Shown here: one piece after another, positions 24,987-33,498 of the stretch
Numbering within the stretch: the first letter of the stretch is position 1
Layout of the letters: every line of letters begins with the position of its first letter
Assembly: GCF_031178505.1 (NCBI RefSeq)
Contig: NZ_JAPSIW010000003.1
Span: 1 to 47,009, forward strand
DNA from: Streptomyces sp.
GTDB lineage: Bacteria; Actinomycetota; Actinomycetes; Streptomycetales; Streptomycetaceae
DNA length: 47,009 bases
Direction of reading: 5' to 3'
The notes under the pieces: generated by a model
Seen by the model: the letters and a program-made list of their open reading frames with translations, nothing else
Databases searched by the model: none
Told to the model about the DNA's origin: nothing
Program-made: the position numbers and the translations under genes

Positions 24987-26863
24987 GCGCGGAATCCCCG
25001 CGTTGGTCGTCCGAGCCCTACGCCCCCGGCGGCGGAGGGACGGCCGAAGGTGCCTTGAAGAACCTCGACGGCACCGAGCTCGACCCGCTGACACTTCTGG
25101 TGAGGGAGTCGGCTCAGAACAGCTGGGACGCACGAACCGGGAATGGTCCGGTGAACTACCGAGTGGAACTGCGCACCCTCGGGCCCAGTGAGGCTCCGGT
25201 GTGGCGCGAACTCCTGGCCGCGGGCGCGCCTCAGCTTCGACACCTCAAGCTCCGGGCCTCGCTGGCACGTCCCGCCCCGCGCATCCTGACCGTGACCGAC
25301 ACGGGGACGAGGGGACTGGGCGGACCCACCCGCGCCGACGTCGCGGTTCCCGGGCAGTCGGACTTCGCGTCGTTCGTCCGCAAGACCGGCAGCTCCAGCA
25401 AGGTCACCGGCCGTGGTGGCACCTACGGTTTCGGGAAGGCGGTTTTCCACCTCCTCTCCGCATCGCACACGGTGATCGTGCACACGCGCTGTCGGGTGGA
25501 CGACCGATTGGAGACCCGACTCATCGGGTGGGCGGTCCACGAGAGCTACACCGTGGAAGGTGACGACGGTGCGAAGACGTTCACCGGCCGCCACTTCTGG
25601 GGAAGGGTCCGCCGCGGTTACGTCGAGCCGCTGCTCGGGGATGAAGCGGACGAGGTCGCCGGAAGTCTCGGCCTGAACTCCCTCCCCGACGGCGACACCG
25701 GGACTTCCGTCGCGATTCTCGACCCGGTCTTCGGCGAACGCGACGACGCCGAGGCCATGAGGTGGATCGTCGACGCGATGGTCTGGAACCTTTGGCCGAA
25801 GATGCTCCCGGAGGGAGGAGACGCCCCCATGCGCTTCTCCGCCCACCACGAGGGCCTGGCCGTCCCCGTTCCCAGGCCGTCGGAGGTGCCCCACCTGCGA
25901 CCGTTCGTCTGGGCCTACGACGACATGACCCGTCTCGTCGAGCACAAGTCCATGGGGCGCGTCCTCGGCCGACTCGGTATGCGGAAGTTCATCTCCCCGC
26001 AGGGAAGGCCCCCTCGGGTGGCGCAGGAGGCGGGTATCGGGGACCGGCTTCACCACACGTGTCTCATGCGGCCGGTCGACCTGGTGGTGAAGTACCTCGA
26101 AGGTCCCCCGTTCTTCGAGGAGAGCGGAGGTTACGCCGCGGTCTTCCGTGCCGACGCCGCAGTGGACCGGGTCTTCGCGGCGGCTGAGCCCGCATCGCAC
26201 GACGCCTGGTTGGTGGACAAGCTCAGTGGCGACGACCAGCGCCTGGCCAAGCACGCCCTCCGGAAGATCAACGACGCGATGAAGGAGGCTTCCGGGCCGG
26301 CCCGGGTGGCGAACGAGGCGGGCGAAGGTGTCTCCCTCGCGGGGATGAGCCGACTCATGGCTGGACTCATGGCGGGTACGGCGGGGGAGGGGGCGGAGGC
26401 GGTATTCGCCGCGGATACGACGCCCCCGGGAGGTTCGTCGGGCACCGGACGGGGCTCCGGAGGGCCGGCCGGAGCCGGCGGGAGCCCCGGCCCCAGAGGA
26501 GGATCCGGCGTCCCTCCCGGTCGCCGGCGCGTTCTGTACGACGGAGCCCCCGAACACGACGTCGTGGACGGTGAAGCCGTCATCGTCCAGCGATTCATCC
26601 TGCCCGACGCGGGCTCCTACGTCGTCCACGGTCGCCCCGCCGTCGCGTTGGGCGACGGACGCGGTGTCGAGACGGAGCCGCCCATCGGAGCGTCGATCCC
26701 CACGGTGCTGGGATGGCGTGCGGGGAGCGGACCCGTGACTGACGGGTCCTCGTTGCACACGGTCGGCGGTGACGGCACGGTCTGGTCGCTGGTCGTCCGG
26801 CCGGCCCCCGACACCATGACCGAGGTGACGGTCGTGGCCGAGGCAGGGGGTGACGATCGGTGA
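24983..26863 (+). CDS. GHKL ATPase (MutL/MORC-like) of the restriction locus
   Basis: A 626-residue protein with ATG 24983 overlapping the previous stop (ATGA). The ATP-binding fold shows LVRESAQNSWDAR (N box, about 38-50), VTDTGTRGLGG (G1 box, about 101), and GRGGTYGFGKAVFHLLSA (G2 box, about 141-158). A transducer-like domain follows (to about 340). Residues about 480-525 are a low-complexity Gly/Pro/Ser linker, and a beta-rich C-terminal domain ends the protein. Such ATPases dimerise on ATP binding and clamp DNA. Related proteins in Z1/C5-methylase operons have been proposed as the prokaryotic relatives of eukaryotic MORC proteins. I assign the family by motif only. Confidence 0.82.
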   Translation: MSAESPRWSSEPYAPGGGGTAEGALKNLDGTELDPLTLLVRESAQNSWDARTGNGPVNYRVELRTLGPSEAPVWRELLAAGAPQLRHLKLRASLARPAPRILTVTDTGTRGLGGPTRADVAVPGQSDFASFVRKTGSSSKVTGRGGTYGFGKAVFHLLSASHTVIVHTRCRVDDRLETRLIGWAVHESYTVEGDDGAKTFTGRHFWGRVRRGYVEPLLGDEADEVAGSLGLNSLPDGDTGTSVAILDPVFGERDDAEAMRWIVDAMVWNLWPKMLPEGGDAPMRFSAHHEGLAVPVPRPSEVPHLRPFVWAYDDMTRLVEHKSMGRVLGRLGMRKFISPQGRPPRVAQEAGIGDRLHHTCLMRPVDLVVKYLEGPPFFEESGGYAAVFRADAAVDRVFAAAEPASHDAWLVDKLSGDDQRLAKHALRKINDAMKEASGPARVANEAGEGVSLAGMSRLMAGLMAGTAGEGAEAVFAADTTPPGGSSGTGRGSGGPAGAGGSPGPRGGSGVPPGRRRVLYDGAPEHDVVDGEAVIVQRFILPDAGSYVVHGRPAVALGDGRGVETEPPIGASIPTVLGWRAGSGPVTDGSSLHTVGGDGTVWSLVVRPAPDTMTEVTVVAEAGGDDR

Positions 26864-27762
26864 ATCGTCGCGCCTACCCCTATCGCAGCGCGGCCGTCGG
26901 GTCGGTGACGATGTCCGAGTGGTCCCTCAAGTCCGAGGACGGGGAAGCCGTTCCGCTGCCCTCCTTCATACCCGACTGGGACTTCCAGAGAGACCTGTCC
27001 CTCGAGACGGTGGTCGAGGTCGACCTCGACGCAGTCAGGGCTTCGGCCGGACTCCCATACGAGGCCGAGCTCGCCCTCTCCGCGATCTGGAGTTCCACCG
27101 GCAGCGGCCTCCGGCGACTGGCCCACCGAATCACACTGCACGGTGGGGGCATCCGATCGGCACAGCTCTCGTTCACCGTGATCGGACGCGACAGCGGCGG
27201 CCGATTGTCCCTCGACACCCAACTGGTTCTCGCGAAGGCCCTGGACAATCCGGATCCGACCGGCCCCCGACGCGCGGGGTCCGTGCTCTGGCAGCACCGG
27301 GCCGGGGTGCGGCTGCAGGGCGACGCGTCGCAGTTCCCCATGGCCGTGGTCGACTTCAAGAGTGCCGGCTACCCGGAGAACGCTCCCTGGTACCTCGACG
27401 TCGGTCCGAACCTGGAGGCGGCGACGATGGGCGCCGTCGTGCTGCTCGTGAACAGCGGCACGCCGGTCGTGCTCAACGCGCTTCGCCGCGCGGAGAAGGC
27501 GTCATACGCGGAACGGCTCATCCAGTCCGCCGTCCGACAGGACGTCGTCCGCCTGATGATCGAGCGGGCCGTGTCCGACGAAGAGCTGACGGACTCGTCC
27601 CGGTTCGAGCCGGACACGCTCGGTCACACACTGCTCGGCCTTCTGCGTACCTTCCTCCCCGGTACATCCCTCACCTCCCTGCGCATGACACGTCGCACGG
27701 ATCCGGCGCTCTTCTCGGCGAAGATCCAGCACGCCGTCGGCCTCTTCTCCAAGGAAACGTGA
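26860..27762 (+). CDS. Uncharacterised protein of the Z1 operon (300 residues)
   Basis: GTG 26860 overlaps the stop of the GHKL gene by 4 bp (GTGA), and the stop overlaps the next ATG, so it belongs to the same operon. I recognise no catalytic motif. The first half is rich in beta strands (AELALSAIWSSTGSGLRRLA, IRSAQLSFTVIG). After a hydrophobic stretch (TMGAVVLLVNSGTPVVLNAL, about 191-210), the second half is mostly helical, with repeated Arg/Glu (about 215-250). There is no signal peptide or clear membrane span. The role is unknown. By context it is an accessory or specificity subunit of the predicted restriction complex. Confidence 0.7.
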   Translation: MNRRAYPYRSAAVGSVTMSEWSLKSEDGEAVPLPSFIPDWDFQRDLSLETVVEVDLDAVRASAGLPYEAELALSAIWSSTGSGLRRLAHRITLHGGGIRSAQLSFTVIGRDSGGRLSLDTQLVLAKALDNPDPTGPRRAGSVLWQHRAGVRLQGDASQFPMAVVDFKSAGYPENAPWYLDVGPNLEAATMGAVVLLVNSGTPVVLNALRRAEKASYAERLIQSAVRQDVVRLMIERAVSDEELTDSSRFEPDTLGHTLLGLLRTFLPGTSLTSLRMTRRTDPALFSAKIQHAVGLFSKET

Positions 27763-28523
27763 TGGTCCACCTGTATCCGCGGCTTCTGCCCGCGGCCGCG
27801 GCCAACCTCCGGGAGGAGTGCCTACACCGTTCCGTCGAGTATCTGCGTGATCGTTCGGCTCTCTCCCACCCGGCCATGTTCTACGCGGCCACCGGCGGGT
27901 CCCGTCTTCCCGAGCGGAGCCTCGGCTCCCTACGCGAGGCGGTGCTCGCGTGCGCCACCGAACGCGGCTATCCCGCCAAACCCGGCAGGAGGCAGGCGGC
28001 GGGTTTCGACATCGACGTGGCGACGGTCCTCCACCGAGACTCGGGCATCGTTCCGGCGGAGGCGGTCGCGGGTGACCTCTGGGCCTTCCTCTCCCTCGTC
28101 GTCCTGCCGGACGTGTCCGCGTGGAGATTCGCGGACCTGCATCGCGACCGGGTGCTGGGGACCGACGTCACACGCCACGTCTTCGGCCGGCTGTGGTGGC
28201 GAGCACACCTTCTGTACGACGAGGACGGAGGGAGGGAGGACCTCTACGCCTCGTTGTCCGTGCTCAACGAGTCGGACTTCGACCAGATCTACGCCCGACG
28301 CACCTCGATCGGCGGGAGCCCGCATCTGGTGCGGGCGATCGTCAGGGTGTGGCAAACGCTCGACGTTCCGCCCAACGCGGAGAGGCGGGTACTCCGCGAT
28401 TTCCTCATGCGTGTGCTCAGGCTCAACGCCTTCATCTCCTTCGACTCGCTGCCGGCGGAAGTACTCGACGAAGAGCTGGAAGGCGTGTTCCGGGAGTCGC
28501 TGTCCGTGGTGGCCGGAGGGTGA
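27762..28523 (+). CDS. Uncharacterised protein, DUF6339-like (253 residues)
   Basis: This is the last gene of the Z1 operon, with ATG 27762 overlapping the previous stop (TGATG). The text is largely helical and Arg/Leu-rich, beginning LYPRLLPAAAANLREECL. It has a central WAFLSLVVLPDVSAWRF (about 107-123), then FGRLWWRAHLLYD (about 142) and SESDFDQIYARR-like residues (about 170). I believe it matches the DUF6339 family found near Z1 and GHKL genes, but this rests on memory. There is no visible nuclease or nucleotide-binding motif. The operon ends here, facing the convergent nuclease gene. Confidence 0.65.
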   Translation: MVHLYPRLLPAAAANLREECLHRSVEYLRDRSALSHPAMFYAATGGSRLPERSLGSLREAVLACATERGYPAKPGRRQAAGFDIDVATVLHRDSGIVPAEAVAGDLWAFLSLVVLPDVSAWRFADLHRDRVLGTDVTRHVFGRLWWRAHLLYDEDGGREDLYASLSVLNESDFDQIYARRTSIGGSPHLVRAIVRVWQTLDVPPNAERRVLRDFLMRVLRLNAFISFDSLPAEVLDEELEGVFRESLSVVAGG

Positions 28524-28604
28524 ATCCCCGAGTGCCGTCAGGCGCGTTCACCCTGGAAGAAGAGCTGCCGGGGTTCACCGTGCGTAAGGACGGCCGGTGG
28601 CCGG

Positions 28605-29954
28605 CTACTGCAGCAGGATTTCCTCGGGGCGTCGGTTCGTGATCGCGACCTCCCGTCCGGCGAGGACGTGCTCGATGCACGCCGCCAGGTCGCCGCCGTG
28701 GTCGTCCCTGGCCATGCTCCGCAGTTCCGCGACCAGGCTCGTGCCGTTGAGGAGGATGATCGGATACTGATCCTCCACCATCTCGGTCTGTGCCGACTCG
28801 GAGTAGGCGCCGGTGGTGACGTAGACCCCGATCCACCCGCGTCGGAGCCGGGCTACCACCCGGGCGATCTGCTCCGCCGTGATGAGTGTGTCGGGTTTGA
28901 CGCACTTCGCCTGCCCGAGCACGACGAGGCTCGTGCCCGCCAGGCCGCTTCCGCCGCCGAGGTCGAGACGTCCGACGAAATCGGCTCCGCCGTCACCCGA
29001 CCGACGTGTGAGCCAGCCTTCCACGTACCCGTGACCCGCCCCACGCAGTACACGAGCCGCCACCGCGGCGGCCAGAGCCTCGAAGTCGTGCTTGCGGCCG
29101 TCGAAGTACTTGTAGATCGTTTCCAGGTCCGCCGCTTCACCACTGCCTGGCTTCGGGCGCTGATCACGCACCTTGGCCACCTGAGCCCGGGCGACCCGGC
29201 GACGCAGTCCCGGGAGGGCCGAGGAACCGTGCTTGACCCACTCCCGCCATGCCCGTGGCGCGAGGTCGAGTGCTTGAGCGTGGGACACGCCCTTGTCCCT
29301 GCGGGCCCCGATCCATTCCCAGTCGACCGTGTCGTCCTCGGAGGTCAGGTCGATGAGGGCGATGTCGTAGACGTAGTTCACGAACGGGGTGTGCTCGCGG
29401 CCTCCCCATTGCACCAACCGTTCGGTCCGCTCGATGACGCCGAGCCCACAGAACGCCACATGGCCCTTTGGCTTGCCGTTCCGGGGCACTGCGCGGAACA
29501 GCAGCAGAGGCGTGGCGGCGGCTCGTTCATCGGCGGTACGCCCCTGGTGGTCGGTGAAGGCGTCTAGTAGGGCGGCGTTGCCGGTGGTCGTGCCGGGCGG
29601 AACGCTCGAACCGGCCTTGTGATCGCCGAAATAGCGGACGTGGCCGTTGTCCATGTCGAAGACGTCGTGCCAAGGCGTCTGCTCGGTGCCGGCCTTCCAG
29701 GGACTGGAGCGGATGAGGATCGCCGGGCGCCGTATGCCGTCGGGGGTGGAGACCTTGGCCATCCCGTTGATGCCGGCTTCCAGAAGAGCCCGTTTGTGGC
29801 CCGACGAGTGCGTCACGTGGTGGAAGTTCGGGAAGCCGTCGAGCGACTCCGGCTTCGGGTCCTTGCCGCTCGCGTAACGGTAGACCTGTCCCACCCGCAG
29901 CTTCCCACCCACAGCCGGCCCTCTCCCTGGACTCGCTCCCCTATGCGTCATCAC
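28605..29954 (-). CDS. Mrr-type restriction endonuclease, probably modification-dependent (AspBHI-like)
   Basis: This 449-residue protein is convergent to the Z1 operon. The C-terminal third carries an Mrr-type nuclease core: GYVEGWLTRRSGDGGADFVGRLDLG, in two parts, with the Asp at about 323, then LVVLGQAKCVKPD (Q-x-K at about 346), followed by VYVTTGAYSESAQTEM. The N-terminal half (about 20-230) has FHHVTHSSGHKRALLEAG, RYFGDHK and GNAALLDAFTDHQ, which I associate with the DNA-recognition domain of AspBHI-type enzymes. Those enzymes cut DNA containing 5-methylcytosine or 5-hydroxymethylcytosine. The start is GTG 29954 or ATG 29951. If the assignment is right, the enzyme must avoid the host methylation made by the neighbouring methylase. 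Confidence 0.78.
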   Translation of the reverse strand: MMTHRGASPGRGPAVGGKLRVGQVYRYASGKDPKPESLDGFPNFHHVTHSSGHKRALLEAGINGMAKVSTPDGIRRPAILIRSSPWKAGTEQTPWHDVFDMDNGHVRYFGDHKAGSSVPPGTTTGNAALLDAFTDHQGRTADERAAATPLLLFRAVPRNGKPKGHVAFCGLGVIERTERLVQWGGREHTPFVNYVYDIALIDLTSEDDTVDWEWIGARRDKGVSHAQALDLAPRAWREWVKHGSSALPGLRRRVARAQVAKVRDQRPKPGSGEAADLETIYKYFDGRKHDFEALAAAVAARVLRGAGHGYVEGWLTRRSGDGGADFVGRLDLGGGSGLAGTSLVVLGQAKCVKPDTLITAEQIARVVARLRRGWIGVYVTTGAYSESAQTEMVEDQYPIILLNGTSLVAELRSMARDDHGGDLAACIEHVLAGREVAITNRRPEEILLQ

Positions 29955-30163
29955 GACAGTAGCGGCGGGTACTGACAGAGCGGTGTGCTTGCTCCGGGGC
30001 CGAGGATCTCGAAGGGTCCCGCCGGCGGCAGACGGGCGCGCTACGGCGATGCCCGGCTGACGCAGGTCGGGTCGAAGGGCGGTGCCTGGCGTCCATCGCC
30101 CCGGGTGGCCAAGCGGATGACCGAAGAATCTCCCGCGGTCTCACCGCCAGGGACGCCGACCGG

Positions 30164-31345
30164 CTACGCGAGAGCCTCGCGCACCGTCTCGACCAGGGAG
30201 GACGCACGCACATCGTCGATGCCCCCGACGATGTTGTTCATCGCATACCCGAAGGCGACACCGTGCTCCGGATCGGCGAAGGCGAGCGACCCTCCTCGAC
30301 CTGTGTGGCCGAATGAGCTTGACCCCAGCATCGGGTTGCTCTCGGTGGGCAGCATGTACCCGGCGCTGAAGCGGCTGGGGATCAGCATGACCTGATCTTT
30401 CCCGCCGGCCTGCTCCTCGGTCGCCGACGCCAGGGCGGCCGAGGAGAGCAGGCGCACGCCGTCCACCTCACCGATCAGCGCGGCGTACATGCGGGCCAGC
30501 GCACGGGCCGTACCGATGCCATTGGAGGCCGGGAGTTCCGCGGCCTGTACCTCCGGTGAGTCGAAGTCGATCGCGGCCGGGTCGGTGACCGCGTAGGCCC
30601 GGTTGCTGAATGAGTTCGGGTCCCGCCAGGCGACGACCTGTTCGCGGAGTTCTTCGGGGACCGACTCGGCGGGCAAGGTGGTGAGGTCGACGTCTGGCCG
30701 CTGGTACGCCATGCGGCTGACTCGGTCGCGTTCGCCGGCGGGCAGGCCGATGAAGAAGTCCAAGCCCAGTGGAGCCGCGATCTCGTCGGCGAAGAAGCGT
30801 CCCGGCGAGCGGCCGGATACTCGTCGGATCACCTCGCCGACCAGCCAGCCCCAGGTCCGGCCGTGGTAGCCGTGCGCCGTACCCGGAGTCCAAAGGGGGC
30901 GTTGAGCGGCCAGTGCCTCCGCCATCGGGTGCCAGGCCAGCGCCTCCTTCAACGGCACCGGGTGATCGAGCGCGACGAGGCCGGCCCGGTGGGACAGGAG
31001 CCAGCGCACGGGGATGTCCGCCTTGCCGTTCGCGGCGAACTCCGGCCAGTACTTCGCGACGGGTGCGTCCAGGTCGAGCGCGCCGCGCTCGACCAGCATG
31101 TGCACGGCGGTGGCGGTCGCCCCCTTGGTCGCCGAATAGACCAGTTGCAGTGTGTCCCGCGTCCAGGGACGGCCGGTCTCGGCGTCGGCCACGCCTCCCC
31201 ACAAGTCCACCACCGGGTGGCCGTTCCTGTACACGCACACCGCCGCGCCGAGGTCGCCGTGCCGGGTGAAGTTCTTCGCGAACGCCGCCCGTACCGACTC
31301 GAATCCGGGTGCCACCTCGCCGTAGATCATCGTCATGTCGGCCAT
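30164..31345 (-). CDS. Serine hydrolase of the beta-lactamase/EstB family
   Basis: A 393-residue enzyme of the class C beta-lactamase fold (esterase/D-aminopeptidase-like). The SxxK catalytic pair is in LVYSATKGATA (about 70), followed by DLDAPVAKYWPEF (typical after the active site), a Tyr in GTAHGYHGRTWGWLVG, and an HTG-like box in SFGHTGRGGSLAFADPE (about 348-364) near the C-terminus. No signal peptide is visible, so it is probably cytoplasmic. ATG 31345 is the first start. It lies between the defence genes and the peptide locus and shows no sequence link to either. The substrate is unknown. Confidence 0.85.
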   Translation of the reverse strand: MADMTMIYGEVAPGFESVRAAFAKNFTRHGDLGAAVCVYRNGHPVVDLWGGVADAETGRPWTRDTLQLVYSATKGATATAVHMLVERGALDLDAPVAKYWPEFAANGKADIPVRWLLSHRAGLVALDHPVPLKEALAWHPMAEALAAQRPLWTPGTAHGYHGRTWGWLVGEVIRRVSGRSPGRFFADEIAAPLGLDFFIGLPAGERDRVSRMAYQRPDVDLTTLPAESVPEELREQVVAWRDPNSFSNRAYAVTDPAAIDFDSPEVQAAELPASNGIGTARALARMYAALIGEVDGVRLLSSAALASATEEQAGGKDQVMLIPSRFSAGYMLPTESNPMLGSSSFGHTGRGGSLAFADPEHGVAFGYAMNNIVGGIDDVRASSLVETVREALA

Positions 31346-31408
31346 CCTGGCAGTCTCGCAGCCGTCCTCACGGAGACCGGCGCTTGCCCGGTGGCCGGGT
31401 AGTCGACA

Positions 31409-32752
31409 TCAGGCGGCGACGGACAGTTCCAGTAACCGTTCGCGGAACTCGCGGACGGAGGGTACTGACCTGTGCGGCTCCAGCTTCGTGGAGAACTCTC
31501 TGAGGCGGTCCAGGGCCCGAATGGAGCTGACGCTGTCCTCCAGGAGCGCGGCGCCGTAGTTCGCGGCGTCCAATGCCCCCTCCAGGTCACCACCGGCGAG
31601 CCGCGCCTCTGCGAGACGGCTCGACCGTACCGCCTTGTCCCGGGGAGCGGCTCTCGTCACGGAAGTCTCCAGGGAACTGGTCGCCCGCTCCAGCTGCCCC
31701 GAACGCAACAGCACCTTCCCCTCGGTCGACCGCAGCTGTGCCTCACCGAACCAGTCGAGCCAGTCGGGGTTGTCGTCCGTCTCCCTGTGCTCCCACAGCG
31801 AGGTGGCACGGTTGAGGGCCCTGCCCGCCTCGCGGTGCGCGCCGTCTCGTGAGAGGGCCTCCGCCTTGTGCAGGTAGAGGAACGACCGGGTGCAGGGCGA
31901 CAGGGAGTGTGGCGCATTGTCGATTGCGGTCGAGACGAGGCCGACACGCTCGGCGGTGCGTCCCGCCTCGGAGACGTGCACCCCCATCTCCGCGAGGATG
32001 AAAGCGCCGAAGGCATCGTCGCCGGTGGTGCGGGCACTGCGCAGGGCGCCGACGTAGTAGCGCTGGCCCGCGGAACGCAGGCCGGCGTCGTAGGCCATCC
32101 AACCGGTCAGGTGCGACACCCGGGCCGCCAACGCGTACAGCCGGATCCTGACCGCGTCGGTGTAACGGCCACCGCCGAGGAGACCGGTGACCAGAGCCAG
32201 GTCGCCTCGCGCCTGTTCCAGCAGTCGAGCGCCGCCGAGCTGGTCGTCGAGCGTGCGGAGAGTACTGATGCGCTGCTCGATCGTCGAGACCATCGTGTCC
32301 GTGACCCGGTCACCGTTGAGCGCCGCGGCCATGGCGGAGGGCGCGTCCACCCAGCTCGCCGCGAGACTGGTCAGGGCGGCTCCCGTGATGGTGAGGAAGC
32401 CTCTGCGATCCATCCGTCCACTCCCGACCAGGTCGGACAACGCCTCGACGGTACCGGCCTCCGTCCACGGAGCGGTGAGCCCTGTCACCTCCCAGACGGG
32501 GAGCCAGCGGGGCCATCCCTCCGCGCGCGCCTGCTCGTACGGCACGCCCAGCAGGTCTGCGAGGACGCGCTGGGCGTCCGCGTCCGGCTCCTGGCCCTGT
32601 GCCCATTTCCATACAGTCGTCCGGTTGGTCGCGAGCGGGAGACCGAGCTTCCTCCCGTGCTCCTGCATGAGCCGGGCGAATTCGGCCTTGCCCCACCCGC
32701 GCGTCTGGAGGAGGAAGGTCAGCGGGTGGACTGCTAACGGCTCGGTAGGCAC
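31409..32752 (-). CDS. XRE-type regulator with TPR-like C-terminal domain
   Basis: A 447-residue protein starting at GTG 32752. The N-terminal helix-turn-helix spans about residues 18-75: GWGKAEFARLMQEHG, then NRTTVWKWAQGQEPDA, the pattern of Streptomyces XRE regulators. LTITGAALTSLAASW (about 120) resembles a Tat-like stretch often found in this family's linker. The C-terminal 300 residues consist of helical repeats (for example EMGVHVSEAGRTAERVGLVS, and WLDWFGEAQLRSTEGKVLLR) as in TPR regulators. It is divergent from an RsbW-like ATPase gene, the common WhiJ-like pairing. It is a plausible controller of the peptide locus downstream of that gene. Confidence 0.82.
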   Translation of the reverse strand: MPTEPLAVHPLTFLLQTRGWGKAEFARLMQEHGRKLGLPLATNRTTVWKWAQGQEPDADAQRVLADLLGVPYEQARAEGWPRWLPVWEVTGLTAPWTEAGTVEALSDLVGSGRMDRRGFLTITGAALTSLAASWVDAPSAMAAALNGDRVTDTMVSTIEQRISTLRTLDDQLGGARLLEQARGDLALVTGLLGGGRYTDAVRIRLYALAARVSHLTGWMAYDAGLRSAGQRYYVGALRSARTTGDDAFGAFILAEMGVHVSEAGRTAERVGLVSTAIDNAPHSLSPCTRSFLYLHKAEALSRDGAHREAGRALNRATSLWEHRETDDNPDWLDWFGEAQLRSTEGKVLLRSGQLERATSSLETSVTRAAPRDKAVRSSRLAEARLAGGDLEGALDAANYGAALLEDSVSSIRALDRLREFSTKLEPHRSVPSVREFRERLLELSVAA

Positions 32753-32786
32753 GTCATCACTCCTGTCGTCCGCTCAAGGCGTAGTT

Positions 32787-32800
32787 GGAAGGCTACTTCC
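32787..32800. promoter_or_regulatory. Candidate operator between regulator and ATPase genes
   Basis: GGAAGGCTACTTCC is an inverted repeat (GGAAG, GCTA, CTTCC) 35 bp upstream of the GTG of the XRE gene. It overlaps a second dyad (GTAG ... CTAC, 32781-32796). The location in the 251-bp divergent gap suits an autoregulatory site. There is no direct evidence of binding. Confidence 0.35.
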
Positions 32801-32940
32801 CGTGTCCGAGTACGGGGAGGGCGTCCCCGGCAGAAACCCCCTAGAAACGTTCCGGTGGGCCGATCTGCGCCGTTGACTGGGTATCAGCCGTCGGCGAGCG
32901 AACTCGGTTGGACGCTCGCGGAGAGGCTCCTCAGATCGGT

Positions 32941-32975
32941 GGTTCCATTCCCGCGTCCCCGTCGGGGATGGAACC
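32941..32975. promoter_or_regulatory. Inverted repeat before the RsbW-like gene
   Basis: Arms 32941-32952 and 32964-32975 are complementary over 12 bp (one G-T pair) around an 11-nt centre, ending 16 bp before the GGAGG ribosome site of the ATPase gene. It could be an operator or an RNA hairpin in the leader. Confidence 0.4.
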
Positions 32976-33003
32976 GCTCTCCAGCTCTTCGGAGGCGTCC
33001 GCC

Positions 33004-33498
33004 ATGCCCACGCTCGTCCATCGGTTCGTCCTCACGGGTACCGCATCCGAGGTGCCCCCGGCTCGACGCGAGATCGTCGACAAGGTGCGCGCATGGGGTG
33101 TGCCGCTGGACGAGGCGACCGCCGACGCCATCCGACTGGTCGCCTCCGAACTCCTGACCAACGCCGTCGTCCACGGGACGGGGCCGATCACCGTCGGGCT
33201 GTCCAGCCGACCCGGCCGCTTGGTCATCGACGTCCTGGACGGCCACCCGGCGGTCCCGCGGAGCCGTTGTGCACAAGCGGACGACGAGAACGGGCGCGGC
33301 TTGGCGTTGGTCCGGCTACTCGCGACGCGCTGTGCCTGGGAGTCCGTCGGCCCCGGTAAGCGGGTGTGGGCGGAGATGGCGCTGCCCATGGCGGTGGAGG
33401 TGGGCCCTGCCGAAGCCGGGCCGCGCGACTTATCCGCGACGCGGGCCGAGGGCCGGGTCGGACCCAAGCCTGAGTCGCCGCGGTCGGCAGTCGCGTGA
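33004..33498 (+). CDS. RsbW-like GHKL ATP-binding protein
   Basis: A 164-residue protein whose ATG 33004 stands 8 bp after GGAGG. It has the anti-sigma/histidine-kinase-like fold: LVASELLTNAVVHG (N box, about 46-59), VIDVLDGHPA (G1 region, about 77), and NGRGLALVRLLA (G2 box, about 98). A variable tail follows from about residue 130. In Streptomyces such proteins often pair with an XRE regulator and control its activity. Here the regulator gene is divergent. It overlaps the next gene (TGATG). Confidence 0.83.
   Translation: MPTLVHRFVLTGTASEVPPARREIVDKVRAWGVPLDEATADAIRLVASELLTNAVVHGTGPITVGLSSRPGRLVIDVLDGHPAVPRSRCAQADDENGRGLALVRLLATRCAWESVGPGKRVWAEMALPMAVEVGPAEAGPRDLSATRAEGRVGPKPESPRSAVA

Noticed and set aside
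24896-26758. A 620-residue minus-strand frame
   Set aside because: Antisense shadow of the GHKL ATPase gene. No motif.
30104-30170. A possible tRNA (GTGGCCAAGCGGATGACCGAAG resembles a D-arm)
   Set aside because: No T-arm (GGTTCRANNCC) or matching acceptor stem follows.
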